From Candolleomyces eurysporus (lineage: Eukaryota; Basidiomycota; Agaricomycetes; Agaricales; Psathyrellaceae), in NCBI GenBank assembly GCA_027579435.1, contig JANBPK010000791.1, positions 1 to 64,000 of the forward strand: a DNA stretch of 64,000 nucleotides. The letters are read 5' to 3'. The translations under genes and the position numbers were made by a program. Under the pieces are notes generated by a model. That model ran no database searches and was not told the DNA's origin. It was given only the letters and a program-made list of their open reading frames with translations. Below are positions 25,167-37,708 of this stretch, piece after piece (the stretch's first letter is position 1; the number at the start of each line of letters is the position of its first letter).

Positions 25167-26917
25167 CTAATTGACGTTCACCGCATCCCCAAACCCTGAT
25201 CGCCCATACCAAACAATATCGATCGCAGAAGCATGCCCGATCTTCACTTTCTTGACCCGAGGACAATGCTGTCTGATAGCATCCACTATCGGTGGGATAC
25301 GATTGGCACTGGCCCTAATGTCCAGCAACTCCAAATACTCGAGGTTAGGAAACAAGCCGGCGAACCGTGCAATTAGCTCAAGCCGACTCGGACCCGTTTG
25401 CGAATTGGAAGAGCCTACGGCGTCGAGAAATTGAATCGATTCGATTCGCAGGTGCTTTGTATGAATGAACCTGGGAAGGATGTGTTCGCTTCTTCTCGAT
25501 AGGTTACTTTGGGCGTTTGGACCACCACCAGCAGAGCTGCCGATATGTGATCGGAGCCAGGCATTGAGGCCGGGGTGGTCTGGTGGGAGACGGAAGCCAA
25601 TGAGATCCAGCTTGTGTGATCGAGGTAACAAGAAGGTTTCGAGCGCTCTATCCATGGGGCTGCGAGAGAGCGGTTGCAGGAGTTGAAACCGGCATTCAGG
25701 GAGAAGCGTGACTTCCTTGAGCTTTGGGCATTGCTTTTTATCACGCAAGAGCCACGGAAGGTAGCTGGGGTGCGCAATCACTTGCTCCAGGCTGGGAAGA
25801 ATAGGCTTTGGGAGAGAGCCCATGCGTGATATTTGCAGCGAAAATTGGATCCCACGAAGGAGGAGGAGCGTTCGAATACTCGAATGTTTGGAGAGAAATT
25901 GCAGGATACCCGATGGCTGGATCATGGCCGTTCCGTTTGCGATCTTCAAGCGTTGGAGGGATGGGAGGTTTATTTCAGAGAGGAAGTACTGCCAAGTCTC
26001 GCGTCGTGTTTCGTGGCATTGGAGCTCGAGGTGAGTGAGAGTCGGTGCACACCAAGAGAAGAGTTGTATTGTCCAGTCTAGGAACATGGTGCTCGAGAGT
26101 AGCATGTCGGATGCCAACACGAGGCTGTCGAGCTTGGACTTTGGAACCTCTGGCGTCCGACCAAAGGACACGAGGTGGGCAATCCATCGTGAACGTCGTC
26201 TATTAGGCTGGGCTGTGGAGGAGCTTTCGCTACGAGAGTTCTCATCAAAATATCCTGCATTAGAAGATCGTTAGGGCAAACCAGTACTCCGTAAAGCCCG
26301 TACGTACGAAGTATTGGTTCCCTTGAAAATTCGACACCGCTTGAAGCCACCATCTGCTCCCGTTTGCTGAGGTAGCTGAAGAATTCATGCCCACCGCTCA
26401 ATTTGACTCTCTTGCACCCTCTCGTCAACGAAGAGGTCAGCAGGTCAGCGTAAAGCTTTGTCCATTCACCCATCGTGAATACAGGGAGGAAGAATGACGC
26501 CGCTGTGCCAGGAACAGTTGCGACCCTGTCTTTCGCCCAACTATCCAGGTCCGTCAAACACAACTCCAAGTCCTTGACCTCCAGCCTCTTCACAATTGCG
26601 TGTAACTCCTGCACCTCCTCCACAAGCGTCTCTATATCCTGACTAAAGTCATACTGGATATCGTTAATATTCTTGATAGAAAGACAGCATCGTATGGCAC
26701 GTAATCCGTGCTTTGGTGGCGGGTAACACGATATCCACCCATGCAGAGGACTTGTGAGCCTGAATTTGTCGAAGAAGTAAGGGAAGACGAGGGCGTTGAG
26801 GTCTCTGCAAGTACACCCGAGGTTGCACAGAGCAGCTTCGTCCAGCTGGCTGAAAACTAGTAGTAACAGCTCGGGAGGTAGATACAAGAACTTGGAAGTG
26901 GTGAATCCGACTCCCAT
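25167..26917 (-). CDS. F-box protein, paralog 2
   Basis: Exon 1 (26917-26308) begins MGVGFTTSKFLYLPPELLLL, with the F-box in the first 50 residues (CNLGCTCRDLNALVFPYFF). A 53-nt intron with donor GTACGT leads to exon 2 (26254-25167). The total is 565 aa, exactly the length of paralog 1. The C-terminal half holds leucine-rich repeat units such as 'LFSWCAPTLTHLELQC' and 'FPNLEYLELLDIRAS'. I chose the ATG at 26917 because the two other minus-strand copies have a start at the same place; the frame is open a little further upstream without another ATG. It forms a head-to-tail array with paralogs 3 and 4. An adaptor role in SCF ubiquitylation is inferred from the family. Confidence 0.82.
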
Positions 26918-27226
26918 GGCCAACGTTGAACCATTCAGACCCCTAATCAGGCTGTTAGGCCCTGAACAAACATGTGCAAATCTTTCCGGCTGTCAATTGG
27001 TGCCTGTATTTCTGGCCTCATTTCTCGACGACTACGAAAGGCGTTGATATGGAATCTGAGAAGGGACGTCTATAGTTCATTAGTTACAGAACTGTATGAA
27101 AATATGTGAGGGAAGGCTCAAGCGTGGAACTTCAAAGACGAAAGTTTTTTTTAGGTTGCAAACATAAGTAATCAGCGAACAGACATATTGTACATGGTAC
27201 AGCCGAAGAGCTAATTACCGCTTCAG

Positions 27227-28977
27227 CTAGCTGGCGTCCACCACATTCCCAGACCCTGACTGCCCATACTGATCCATATCTTTCGCAGAAGCATACCCGA
27301 TTTTCAATTTCTTGACCTGCGGACAGTGCTGTCTGATAGCATCCACTATAGGTGGGATACGACTTTCAACATGGCTATAAATGCCCGGCAACTCCAAATA
27401 TTCGAGGTTAGGAAATAACCCAGCGAACAGCGCGATCAGCTCTAGCCGACTTGGACTCGTTTGCTTTTGCGAATTGGAGGTGCCACGACCTGGATCTACG
27501 ATGTTGACACAATTCACCGAATCGATTCGTAGGTGTTTTGTATGAACGAATTTGGGAAGGATGTGTTTTCTTGTGACGCTAGTTTCGGCATTTGGACCAC
27601 CAGCGGCAGAGCTGCTGACGTGCGATTGTAGCCAGGCATCGAGGTCGGGGTGCTCTCGTGTAAGGCAGAGACCGATGGTCTCCAGCTTGTGTGATCGAGG
27701 GAGCAAGACATTTTCGAGCGCTGTATCCACGAGGTCGTAAGAGAGCGGACGAAGGAAGCTATACCAAAATCCGGTGAGAAGTGTGATTTCCTTGAGCTCA
27801 GGGCATTGGTTTTCATCGCGTAGGAGCCACTGGAGGTAGGCGGGAGAGGCTACCACCTGCTCCAGGTTGGGAAGAATAGGGGTCGGGAGTGAGCTCGGTG
27901 GTGACGGTGAAAGGTAAATCCCGTCAAGGAGGAGGAGCTTTCGTATACTCGGATGTCTGGAGAGGAATTGCAGGATATCTGATAGCTGGACCATGGCTTT
28001 ATCGTTCGCGATCCTGAAGTGTTGGAGGGATGGGAGGTTTATTTCCGAGAAGAAATAATGCCAGGTCTGGCTTAATGTTTCGTGGCATTGGAGCTCAAGA
28101 TGAGTGAGCGTTGGCGCACACCAAGAGAGGACTTGTATCGTCCATTCCAGGAACATGGTGCTTGAGAGTGGCATGTCGGATGCTAACACGAGTTTTTCCA
28201 ACTTGGACTTTGGAGCCTCAACCTTCCGACCAATGGACGCGAGATCGAGTATCTGTCGTGAACGTCGTTGGGCCGTGGAGGAGCTTTTGTTGCCGAAGCT
28301 CTCATCGAAATATCCTGCAACCCAATTTCGTCAGAAGACAAGACTCTAAAGAATCAGAGCCCGTACGTACCAGGCGCTGGTTCCCTTGAAGATCGATCAC
28401 CGCTTGAAGCTTTGGGCCTCTGCTTCTGTTGCCAGAAGCAACTGAAGAATCCATCGCTCAACTTGACTCTCTCGCACCCTCTTGTCAGAGAGGTAGTCAG
28501 CAGACCAGTATAAAGCTTCGCCCATTCGCTCGTCGCGAGTACAGGCGGGGAGAATGACGCTGCCGTATCCGAAACAGTCGTGACCCTTTCATTCGCCCAT
28601 TCATTCGGATCGGTCAAACACAACTCCAAGTCCTTGATCTCCGACCTCTTCACAATTGCATGTAACTCCTTCACCTCCTCCACGAGAGTCTCTATATCCT
28701 GGCGGAAGTACCAATGGATAGTCCTGATATTCTTGATGGAAAGACAGCATCGTATGGCGCGTAAACCATGCTTTGGTGGGCTAAAACATGATATAAAGCC
28801 ACCGAAAGACCGTTTGGGGCCGTATTGGTCGAAGAAGTATGGGAAGACGAGGGCGTTGAGGGCTTTGCAAGTACACCCGAGGTTGCACAGATCGTTTTCG
28901 TTGAGCTGACCGAGAACCAGTAGTAGCAGCTCGGGAGGAAATGCCAAGAACTTGGAAGTGGTGAATCCGAGTCCCAT
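27227..28977 (-). CDS. F-box protein, paralog 3
   Basis: Same plan as its neighbours: exon 1 (28977-28371) with MGLGFTTSKFLAFPPELLLL and 'LGCTCKALNALVFPYFFDQ', a short intron with donor GTACGT, and exon 2 (28314-27227), 564 aa in all. The frame is open upstream to an ATG at 29160, but the corresponding leader of paralog 2 is non-coding, so I read 28978-29160 as 5' UTR. That leader is itself conserved (the stretch reading GTCGTCGAGAAATGAGG recurs upstream of paralog 2), which shows that whole transcription units were duplicated. Leucine-rich units as in paralog 2. Confidence 0.82.
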
Positions 28978-29300
28978 GGCCGTCGTGGAATCAGAAGCTT
29001 CAGATACACCTTCAGTTGAGGGGTTTCTGGCCCTGGGACAAATATGTACAAATATTTCCGCAAAGCCCACCCGTCGATTTGGCGCCAGTATTTCTGGCCT
29101 CATTTCTCGACGACTACGAAGGCGTTGACTTGAAATTTGAGAAAGAAACCCATAGCTCATTATCTACACAACTGTACAGAAATATGTGAGGAAAGGCTAC
29201 TGCAGATGCGGAACTTCAAAGACGAAAGTCGTTTTTTAGGTTGCAAGGGTAAGTAATTGAGCACACAGATATATAATACATAATACGGCCGAAGAGCCAA

Positions 29301-31042
29301 TTACCGCTTCAATTTGCTGGCTTTCACCACATTCCCAGACTGCGCAAAATGACCAATATCTATTGGAGGACCATACCTGACCTTCAATTTCTTGACCTGC
29401 GGACAATGCTGTCTGACAGCATCCACCATCCGTGGGATAAGATCATCTTCAGCGCTAATCTCCAGATACTCGAGATTAGGAAACAACCCGGCGAACCGCG
29501 CAATCAGCTCGAGCCGACTCGGACCCGTTTGCGTTCGCGAATCGGACTTGGGGTCTGAAGAGTTGACGATGTCCCAAACGGACATCGAATCAAGTCGTAG
29601 GTGCTTTGTATGAACGAACCTGGGGAGGATGTGTTTACTTGTTCCGGGTAGGCTACTTTGGGTGTTTGGATCACCAGCGGCAGAGCTGACGATGTGCGAT
29701 TTCAGCCAGGCATCGAGGCTGAGGTCATCTGATGGAAGACGGAGACCGATGTTCTTCAGCTTGTGCGATCGAGGGAGTAAGACATCTTCCAACGCTCTGT
29801 CCAGGAGGTCGTAACGTGTCCGACGAAAGAGGCTACGCCTGAATCCGGTGAGAAGTGTGATTTCCTTGAGCTCAGGGCATTGGTTTTCATCGCATAGGAG
29901 CCACTGGAGGTAGGCGGGATAGGCTACCACCTGCTCCAGGCTGGGAAGAGTTGGCTTCGGGAGTGAGCTCGGTGGTGACGGTGAAAGGTGGATTCCCTTA
30001 AGGAGGAGCGTTCGTATACTCGGATGTCTGGAGAGGAAGTGCAGGATATCTGATGGCTGGACCATGGCCTTATCGCTTGCGATCTCAAAGTAGTGGAGGG
30101 ACGGGAGGTTTATTTCTGAGAAGAGATAATGCCAGGTCTCGCTTGGTATTTCGCCACACCGAAGCTCGAGGTGAGTGAGCGTTGGTCCACACCAAGAGAA
30201 GAGCTGTATCGTCCAGTCCAGAAACAAGGAGCTCGAGAGTAGCATGTCTGATCGCAACTCGAACTTCTCTAACTTGGGCGTTGGAACCTCAAGCTTTGGC
30301 TTCTGACCAACGGACGCGAGATGGGGAATCCGCCGTGAACATCGTTGAGTCGTGAAGGAGCTTTCATCGAAATATCCTGCAACCCAATATCGTCAGGGCG
30401 CAAGGCTTCAAAGAATAAAAGCCCTTACGTACCAGGCACTGGTTCCCTTGAAGCTCGAGCCCCGCTTGAAGCCTTGGGGTTCTGCTCCTGTTTCGTGAGG
30501 TAGCGGAAGAATTCGTTTCCATCATTCAACTGGAGTCTCTCGCACCCTCTCGTTAGACAGGTAGTCAGCAACCCAGTGTAAAGCTTTATCCATTCGCTCA
30601 TTGTGAGCACCGGCGGGGAGAACGATGCTGCCGTGCCAAGATCAGCTGCGACCTTGCCTCTCCCCCACCAATCCAGCTTCGCCAAACACAACTCCAATTT
30701 CTTGACCTCCGACCTCTTCACAATTGTATGCAGCTCCTTCACGTCCCCCACAAGCGTCCCTATATCCTGATTGAAGTAATAATGGATGCTCTTGATATTG
30801 ACGGAAAGACAGCATCTTATGGCGCGTAAGCCATGCTTTGGCGCTGAATAACATGCTATCCAGCCACGCAGGGGGTCTCCGAGTTCGTATCGGTCGGAGA
30901 AGTACAGGAGGGCGAAGGCGTTGAGGTCCTTGCAAGTACACCCGAGGTTGCACAGATCAGCTTCGTCGAGCTGACCGAGAACCAGTAGTAGCAGCTCGGG
31001 AGGGAGATCCAAGAACTTGGAGCTGGTCGGTTCGAGCGCCAT
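29301..31042 (-). CDS. F-box protein, paralog 4
   Basis: Exon 1 (31042-30433) starts MALEPTSSKFLDLPPELLLL with F-box core 'LGQLDEADLCNLGCTCKDLN'; exon 2 runs 30376-29301, 561 aa in all. The intron sits at the same codon as in the other three. The C-terminus has the shared repeat 'LIARFAGLFPNLEYLEI' and a short basic end (KASKLKR). The start MALE matches paralog 1 rather than the MG start of paralogs 2 and 3, so this copy may link the two orientations. Its 5' side faces an intergenic region shared with no other start. Confidence 0.82.
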
Positions 31043-31675
31043 GGCCGTTGATGACAATGAATGAAATCCCCTCTTATCTGTAAAGATATGTTTTCGATCA
31101 GTTTGCTACTGTTTACTCTTGCTCTTTATCAGGCTCGAATCAGGCTTGTCTTTCGAATTCTGCATTCTAAGATTGACTGCAAGATTGACTGCCGAGAGTT
31201 CTCGCTTTCACCGTCATTGCGAATATCTCAACAAGTCCTTTCTGCATTCTTAGGTTGCAATCTGCCGAGTGTCCTCCATCAGTACGTCGTCCTCAGCAGG
31301 CGTTACTCAAAGCACCATCGTCACCGATCTGATTCCCTATTGGGACAATGGTAGACATACAAAGAAACATTGAGACTGAACGAGCCCATGGGGAGAGAAA
31401 AGTCATTGAAACCATCAGGCTGGCAAAGGTGGTATCGAGGTAATTATCTCCTGGATCCATCCATGTCATAATATTGCATCGACGCACGTATCTACGAACG
31501 TAGGTATAAAGTATCTATGTATTCGAATTATCGGGAAAAGGGGAGCACTACATTAGCAATAAAATACCACCACTCAGTCATCCATCTTCTCAGCCATCCC
31601 CGCTCCTCTCTCCTCAACATCAGCTTGAACTCAGTTAATACCAGTTTGACTGGCCGCGGAGCCACAAATCAGGTA
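31043..31675. other. Intergenic region between F-box paralog 4 and lcb1
   Basis: Holds the promoter of paralog 4 and the 3' UTR of lcb1, both on the minus strand. A short direct duplication (AAGATTGACTGC twice, 31171-31195) is the only structure noticed. No gene seen. Confidence 0.4.
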
Positions 31676-33679
31676 TCACTTCCTCCTCCCAAGCACCTTC
31701 ACACAAACCGCCTTAACAACACCCACAGCCTTCTCAATCTCCTTCCTAGTCAACCCCGCACTAATCGCCAACTTCAAACCAGGTCTGGCCTCAACGTTCT
31801 CTTGTCCCCTCAGCCTCTTCGCCTTGGTGACCATAACGTTCTGACCAAGACACTCATCCACGATCTCCTGGAGTAAGCGTTCCTCAGCTTCAATAACTTC
31901 AGGGTGCAAAAGAAGCTTCTCGTGGTGGTCCCGAGTATGCTTGGTCGGTGTAAGCATAGCAGCCGAGACAGGGTGCAAACTCCCCGCAGTCGAGGGCGGT
32001 GGGGAGAGGGGCGCAGGCGTACCCACCGACGACGAGGACGAAGGCGAAGAGAGGGCGTTAGAGGTGGAAGCGGCGGGCGAATAAGCAGGCTTGATCTGAA
32101 TATGAATAAGGGGCGAAGCAGGGTGCGAAGGGATGGTGATATATTCCACTTTATCCAGGATCGCTCGTGCGGCTCGGACGTTCTCTTGCAGGGTTTCGAA
32201 GATGGATGGTGTGCTTCGGAAGATGTTGATCCCTTCGGAGGCGCTGACGGCGAGTAGAGCGGGCATGGCGGCGGAGAAGACGAAAGAGGGTCCGTTGATC
32301 CGCTGTTTCGAGTGTTAGCCAGTGTCAGTGGAAGACTGGAGAGAGGGAGCGAACCTGATGGTCTACGACGATGTTGGAGCCTGCGCAGAAGCCTCCACCG
32401 GCACAGAGACCGATAGCGCATGAACCGATGAGCATGTCAACTTTCGAGGCCTGGATAGCTAGGCGTTAGTGGGTGTTCGCCAGGCGGACGAGAAAACATA
32501 CAGGGACGTTATAAATTTCGGTCAAGCCGCGGCCCGTGCGCCCGACAGCGCCAAAGGAGTAGCTCTCGTCCAAGAGGAGGCGGTACTTGTACTTGTACTT
32601 GAGCTCAATCTATAGAGTTGATGTTAATCAGCCAACTCCAACGGTCAACGAAACTTATCTACTCACGATCTTTGGCAAGTCAATCATAGCACCATCCCGT
32701 TCGAAGATACCCTCAGTGATGATGAACCGTCTAGTCAACGGGCCTCTCCTCTTCTTCCTGTCCTTTTCAATGCTTTGCAAAACCGCTTCCAGGCTTTCCA
32801 AATCGTTGTGGTCATACCAACGAACGGTTGAGCGAGAGATCTGGATTCCCTTTTGGATGGCAAAGTTTACACCGCGGTCGGCGACGATGATGTCGCCACG
32901 CTTGCAGAAGGCGGGGATGACGGAGGAGACGGTGGAGAAACCTTGAGAGTAGAGGATGGAAGCTTCCGTGCCTAGGAAATCGGCGATGTCACGCTCCAGG
33001 TCCATGTGAACGTCTGAAAAACGGGCGAACATGGGTTAGCCCAATCTTTCGAGAAATACAGGCAGAGCTACGCACCCAAAGTACCGTAGAAACCGGGTGG
33101 ACCGCAGCTACCCAGCCCATACTTTCGAAGAGTCTCAACCGCACGCTCTTTGATGTACTCGTTGCCAGCTAGACCAGCGAAGTTCAGACTGGCAAGGTTA
33201 ACTGCGGTCTTTCCAGTTGAAACGAGCTTCGGCTTGACGCCGTTCTGTCCAGCGACGATGGGCAGGGCATGGAGGTCGTACTGTTCAGAGGGAGTAAGAG
33301 GAGCGCCGAGTGGTTCAGGGGCCCATTCGTCCACAAGCTCGTCGATTTCCTACACACAAACTGTTCATTTGACCGCACGGACCAGGAAATAAGCCACTCA
33401 TACCTTCTTGTTAAATTGAATAAAATGTGACCCAGTTCGGTCTGCCCTCGTTCTCGACTGCAACAGGGTGCGAATCGCGAAAACGACCAGGATGAGCTCC
33501 AAGATGGTTCTGCCGGGGTCATTCTGGTGGGATGACTTGACGTATCGCTGGATTACGGCCGAGCCAGGCAGTTTGTAGAACGTGGTCTCGAGAGTCGTCA
33601 AGGCCTGTGCGAGGAAGCTGAACATCGGCTCCAATGTTGAACTGGTCGTTGTCGTCGTGAGGTGTATCGTGTCGGCCAT
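31676..33679 (-). CDS. lcb1: Serine palmitoyltransferase subunit 1 (Lcb1)
   Basis: Lcb1 pairs with Lcb2 in the ER membrane to condense serine with palmitoyl-CoA, the first step of sphingolipid synthesis; the PLP lysine is in Lcb2. Six exons (33679-33404, 33349-33076, 33013-32667, 32609-32502, 32450-32355, 32302-31676) join in phase to 575 aa. An N-terminal hydrophobic segment ([15 protein letters not shown], about residues 57-71) fits the membrane anchor. The aminotransferase fold shows '[20 protein letters not shown]', which contains the cysteine altered in human hereditary neuropathy, and '[20 protein letters not shown]'. A Ser/Pro-rich insert near residues 430-480 ([19 protein letters not shown]) is longer than in yeast. 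The C-terminus is the usual '[17 protein letters not shown]'. No break seen. Confidence 0.95.
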
Positions 33680-34610
33680 GGCAGTCGTTCAACGTCGTCT
33701 CAGGGTGATCTGAGTGACTCCCTCGACTCTCGAGGGGATAGAGGGAGGTGACAAGATGGGAAAGGGAGGGCCGCGGAAAGTTTGCTGGCGGACGCTGGTC
33801 GATTTTACGTAAAGCGCAGTTTCTCATTCCGTCAGTCCTCGGAGGCCTCGAAGGCCTCTCCTCTTCCCACCATCCATTCAATATTCTCGAACAGGCCGTA
33901 TGGGCACCGAGCTATGTCTATCTGAGAATACAATCAAATAGTTTTTTCGCTGCCAATTTGTCGCTCCGAAAATGGGACAATGGTCGAGGCAAGGAGGGAT
34001 CGCAGTAGTCTCCTATAGCCAGACTGGCGCATTTGCTTTCACTCAGTTCAAGGAAGACATCCATTTCTCTCTACTCAATTTGAAAATATATTCCCTCACC
34101 AGGATGAGGAGACAGGGTCATCTCTATCATCGTTCGGAGTGGTCTTCTTCGTTCTGAAACCTTGGCCAGACCTTGGCTCTGACCGCGGTATGACCGCCCA
34201 AGAATTTATCCCAAGATCTATGACCTGTTTCGGTTTGCGAGAGGTGGAAACGGCGGTCTTGAGACCAAGCCGCGAGCTCGTGACTCACCGCCACTCCATG
34301 GGCTTTGAACGAGCTACCAAAAAACAGTTCACACAGTGAGAGGCCAACCCTTTGTCTATCCCCGATGTTTCCCCAAGTCGTTGAATCCAGATATTCAGTG
34401 CTTACCTCCGCTGAGGACGAGTCTCATCCCAACAATCTCCTGTTTCCCGTGCTCTTGAGAGCGCCCCAAATCACCTGACTGGCAGAGTTTGGTGGCATCA
34501 TGCGAACCCTTTACTGTTTACAGCATCTAACGCACGTCCAGATTTCGCAGATTCGCCCTCTTCCCCTCCTTTCCACCACTTTCTACTACTCAGACGCGGT
34601 TTTTAGAGAG
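33680..34610. promoter_or_regulatory. Divergent promoter region of lcb1 and the F-box-like gene
   Basis: The two flanking genes start back to back. No gene or clear motif is recognised within these 0.9 kb. Confidence 0.4.
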
Positions 34611-36540
34611 ATGCCCCCCCGCTGGGTTCTTTGACTGCCCGACGGAAATTCGGGATGAGATACTTTCGCACTTTCCTATAGGCAATCCTCCTACCCTGCA
34701 AGGTCTCCAGCTAGGACTCACTTGCAAAAGCTTATACGAGATCTTGGGACCCGTGATCGTGAAGGTTCAAGTAGAGCGGCTGCTGGAAGCTACCAAGACG
34801 CGCAAACTTCAATTACGCAAGGTCGACCCTTCACCAACGTCCCATCCTCAGGCTGTGCGGGTGGAATTTGGGTCGGAAGGTTGCGCCTACCATTGGCGCT
34901 CAGTCAGTGCATCATACAATTCGCCATATCGCGATGCCGCCATCTATCACCTTTTCCACCGCTCTGATTTAGAGTACGACTTTGGTATCACCTACCAGGT
35001 GAACTCCAAAGATCAAATCTCGAGTGCCGCCGAGATGTGGTGTCTACACAGTCTACTCTCGCGATCGCAACGATTTCGGTGCATTCGATTATCCTTACAA
35101 GACCGCCTATTTCGAACAGAAGAAGGAAAGACAGTAGGGTGTCAGTGGACGAGAGCATTCCTCAAACTCCTCGAAGTCTGCGCTGAACAGCCAGGGATGG
35201 AAATCACGTTTACCGATGCCAGTCCAACTTGGAGGAGTGGCTTCACAAGACTCGAGCCTCTTTTTGTCCAGGAAGGCACACTCCATCCTGAACCATCAGT
35301 TTTGTCTTCGATCTCATCTTCCCTTCAAAAGTTTCGAGGGAAACCTTCGAGCATGAATACTACCCGATCTCAACCGGTTCTCCAACCAATCGACTTCGTC
35401 TTCCCTTCCGAAACGTTCACTCAAAGTCAGTTGTCCCTACTAAAGCTGTCGGGTAGGGGATTGTTCAGTCCCTCGTGTTATCCTTTCCTCCACCACCTAA
35501 CCCTCCAGTCCTCCTCAACGCTGACGAGGTTGCATCTCAACCGTTGCACACTTCTGCCGGACGATTGGCGAGCCATGTTGTCCTGTTGGAAATTTTCTCA
35601 ACTATCCCATTTCAGTATTCGGGAATCGAAGGTACCGTTTAATGTTTTGGTTTCATTCTTGCGGTGCCATCCCACCCTTACCAATGTCCACCTTTGGGTA
35701 CATGAAGTCGATGCTCAATCGACCACGGCTCTCATCGACGAGGAGTTTCTCCCCAATGTCCGCCAAATGGTCGCATCTCCCTCACTCCTACTCCCAATCA
35801 TCTCGTCCTCCTTATCGACCTCTTTTGGCTCGACTGTGTTCAGGAAGAAATCCGAGATCTTTCCACTCCTCGAAGACTTGGTGCTTTCGCAAGAACACGA
35901 TTTTCTCGCAACCCGCGGGTGCCATGAAGCGCTCAAATTCAAGGACATATCTAAAGTCCTCTCTTTGATTGCCGCACGACGCTGCAACACGACCTTGCCC
36001 AAATTACACACGTTGTCAATACGTACGGTGTACCAAGCCCAAGCAGCTTTTCAGTGGTGGTTAAGTTGCGTAATAGGGTCGGGAGCAACGGCCGACAGCT
36101 CCTCTTCCTCTTCTTCCTTCTCCCGCCGGCGCCCCACCCACGCGTATTACCCGATATCGAATCTTCCCCTTTGCGGCATACCAGAATTCCATATTTCCGC
36201 ATTTTCGCCTCGGTACAATGACAGAGGCATTGGCCTATCCAGGGAGACCGCCATGAACGTCGATCCTAACCTCGTCGTGGACTTTGTCGGACGCCTCTTT
36301 GGCCATGGGAGGTCAACAGGCCTTAAGAAAATAGTCCTGAGTGACATTTTCACCGGCTGTTCGGCCGTTCGAGTTGATGATGAAGGAAAGGTTATTTGGC
36401 GAGATGTGGATAAGATCCCCCCTGCAATTGAACGGATTTGGGAGAGGTGCGGGGATTTGGAGGAAGTTAGGTGCCTTGGGTATGCCGCACTCGATCTTAG
36501 TGTGGAAAAGGTCTGGAAGAGGCCTCCGGCGCCACCGTGA
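34611..36540 (+). CDS. F-box-like/LRR protein with a C7-run frame slip near the start
   Basis: From 34621 on, one frame reads 'GFFDCPTEIRDEILSHFPIG' and 'LQLGLTCKSLYEILGPVIV', a degenerate F-box, and stays open to the stop at 36538-36540 (about 640 aa). The C-terminal part carries leucine-rich units such as 'LHHLTLQSSSTLTRLHLNRC' and a low-complexity Ser run (TADSSSSSSSFSRRRP). The only upstream ATG (34611) is followed by seven C; with six, the ATG would be in frame and give a normal F-box start. As printed the frame has no ATG before a stop at 34529. Either the C run is miscounted, there is a real frameshift, or an unseen 5' exon exists. It is not close to the four paralogs at 22.8-31.0 kb. 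A substrate-adaptor role is inferred. Confidence 0.6.
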
Positions 36541-36801
36541 CCTGGGCGTTAACAGAGTTTTGGACTAAGTAGGAGCAATCAAGCAGATCCGAGCGATCGA
36601 TATTAAGAATATAGAGTCAGTCCAGGAACTGCATGTTAAAACCTCCAGGGAATAACGGACCTTTATGCCGCTCATACTATGGTTCCATTTACGGATAGAA
36701 GGTGGCGGCGACATATCCAACAGTTCTGTTGTACAGAGCTCACTAGGAATTCGTCAATCGCCAAGAGAACTGCTCAAAAAGAAGAGATGGGTGTGGTAGC
36801 C

Positions 36802-37299
36802 TTAGTATACATAGTTTGGGGAAAGCGGGGATGACACCAGGCAGACGCTGACCGCCTGATCACCATCGTATTGGGACAGAGCGGTGTAGGGCGACACCTG
36901 AGCCTCTGTTGCTGTGGGCTCGCGTGATTCCTTGATCATAGCAGTCGACCCGCTGTTTCCAGCGGGCGCCATGCACACCTACCCACCCACGGCGAGAACA
37001 GTGCAGAGCACAATCGAAAGACGTACTATGATAATCAGGGCTCCAGCCAGAACATACCCAGTCCGATGCGGCTCCCAATGTATCCCTCTCATTCCCATCC
37101 CAGAACTGGTTTTGGTTGGCGGCTTGGTGTCGGGTGCGGTACCCGGCGTCGTCAGATCGAGTGAATTGAAGAGATCTAGTGAGTCAAGGAGAAAGAAACA
37201 CGCATACCGACGCGTCGAGTCGTTCCGAGGCGGCAGCAAGAATGCAAGCTGGCGGGGAATTGTTTGCCACTTGCGCGTGTTACAAACCAAACCGCCCAT
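36802..37299 (-). CDS. Candidate 138-aa single-helix membrane protein
   Basis: Two exons (37299-36987 and 36905-36802) join in phase through a GT-AG intron and end in a stop. The first begins MGGLVCNTRKWQTIPRQ and holds a Thr/Pro-rich stretch followed by one clear transmembrane segment (YVLAGALIIIVRLSIVLCTV). The second encodes a polar tail (AQVSPYTALSQYDGDQAV). No family recognised. It sits about 100 bases left of the retroelement end, so its promoter region adjoins or overlaps the insertion. Confidence 0.38.
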
Positions 37300-37483
37300 G
37301 ATATATTGATAGGTTGGCTCGCTACTGATGAGTGTGGGCCAAAATAAAAATAAATAATNAAAAAAATAATCGAGGGGAGGAAAAATAAAAGGAAGATGGA
37401 AGCTCAACTCGCAGCGAGCTAGCGAGCTGCAAGAGGTCGAGCCAGGGCTTCGTAAGCAGGGGCGTTCAGGCTCTCGCGCCGCC

Positions 37484-37567
37484 TTCCCGAGTCCNGACAT
37501 CTTCCCTTTATTTATCTTGTCGATGATCCTGCGACAGCCTTCACTCTTAGGGATGTTGACTCGGGAA
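37484..37567. repeat. Inverted repeat in the DIRS 5' leader
   Basis: TTCCCGAGTC-(2 nt)-GACATC at 37484-37501 pairs with GATGTTGACTCGGGAA at 37552-37567 (near-perfect 16-18 bp arms, about 50-nt loop). The same pair is kept in the small copy at 53.2-53.3 kb. It could form a hairpin in the transcript or in single-stranded cDNA. Confidence 0.6.
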
Positions 37568-37708
37568 TCCTACATGTATTTAGTTCCTCAACCTCAGAAT
37601 TAAAATTCTTTGTCTCCCTTTCTTCCCTCGTCCCCTCGCTCTCGCCTCCCCTCCTTCAGTTCCTCACTCTTCGCTCGAGCTCGCTCTTTTCGCATCCACC
37701 CATTCATT

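Noticed and set aside
28978..29160. N-terminal extension of F-box paralog 3 from an ATG at 29160
   Set aside because: The same leader upstream of paralog 2 lacks a usable ATG in frame; conservation of the leader is at the nucleotide level.
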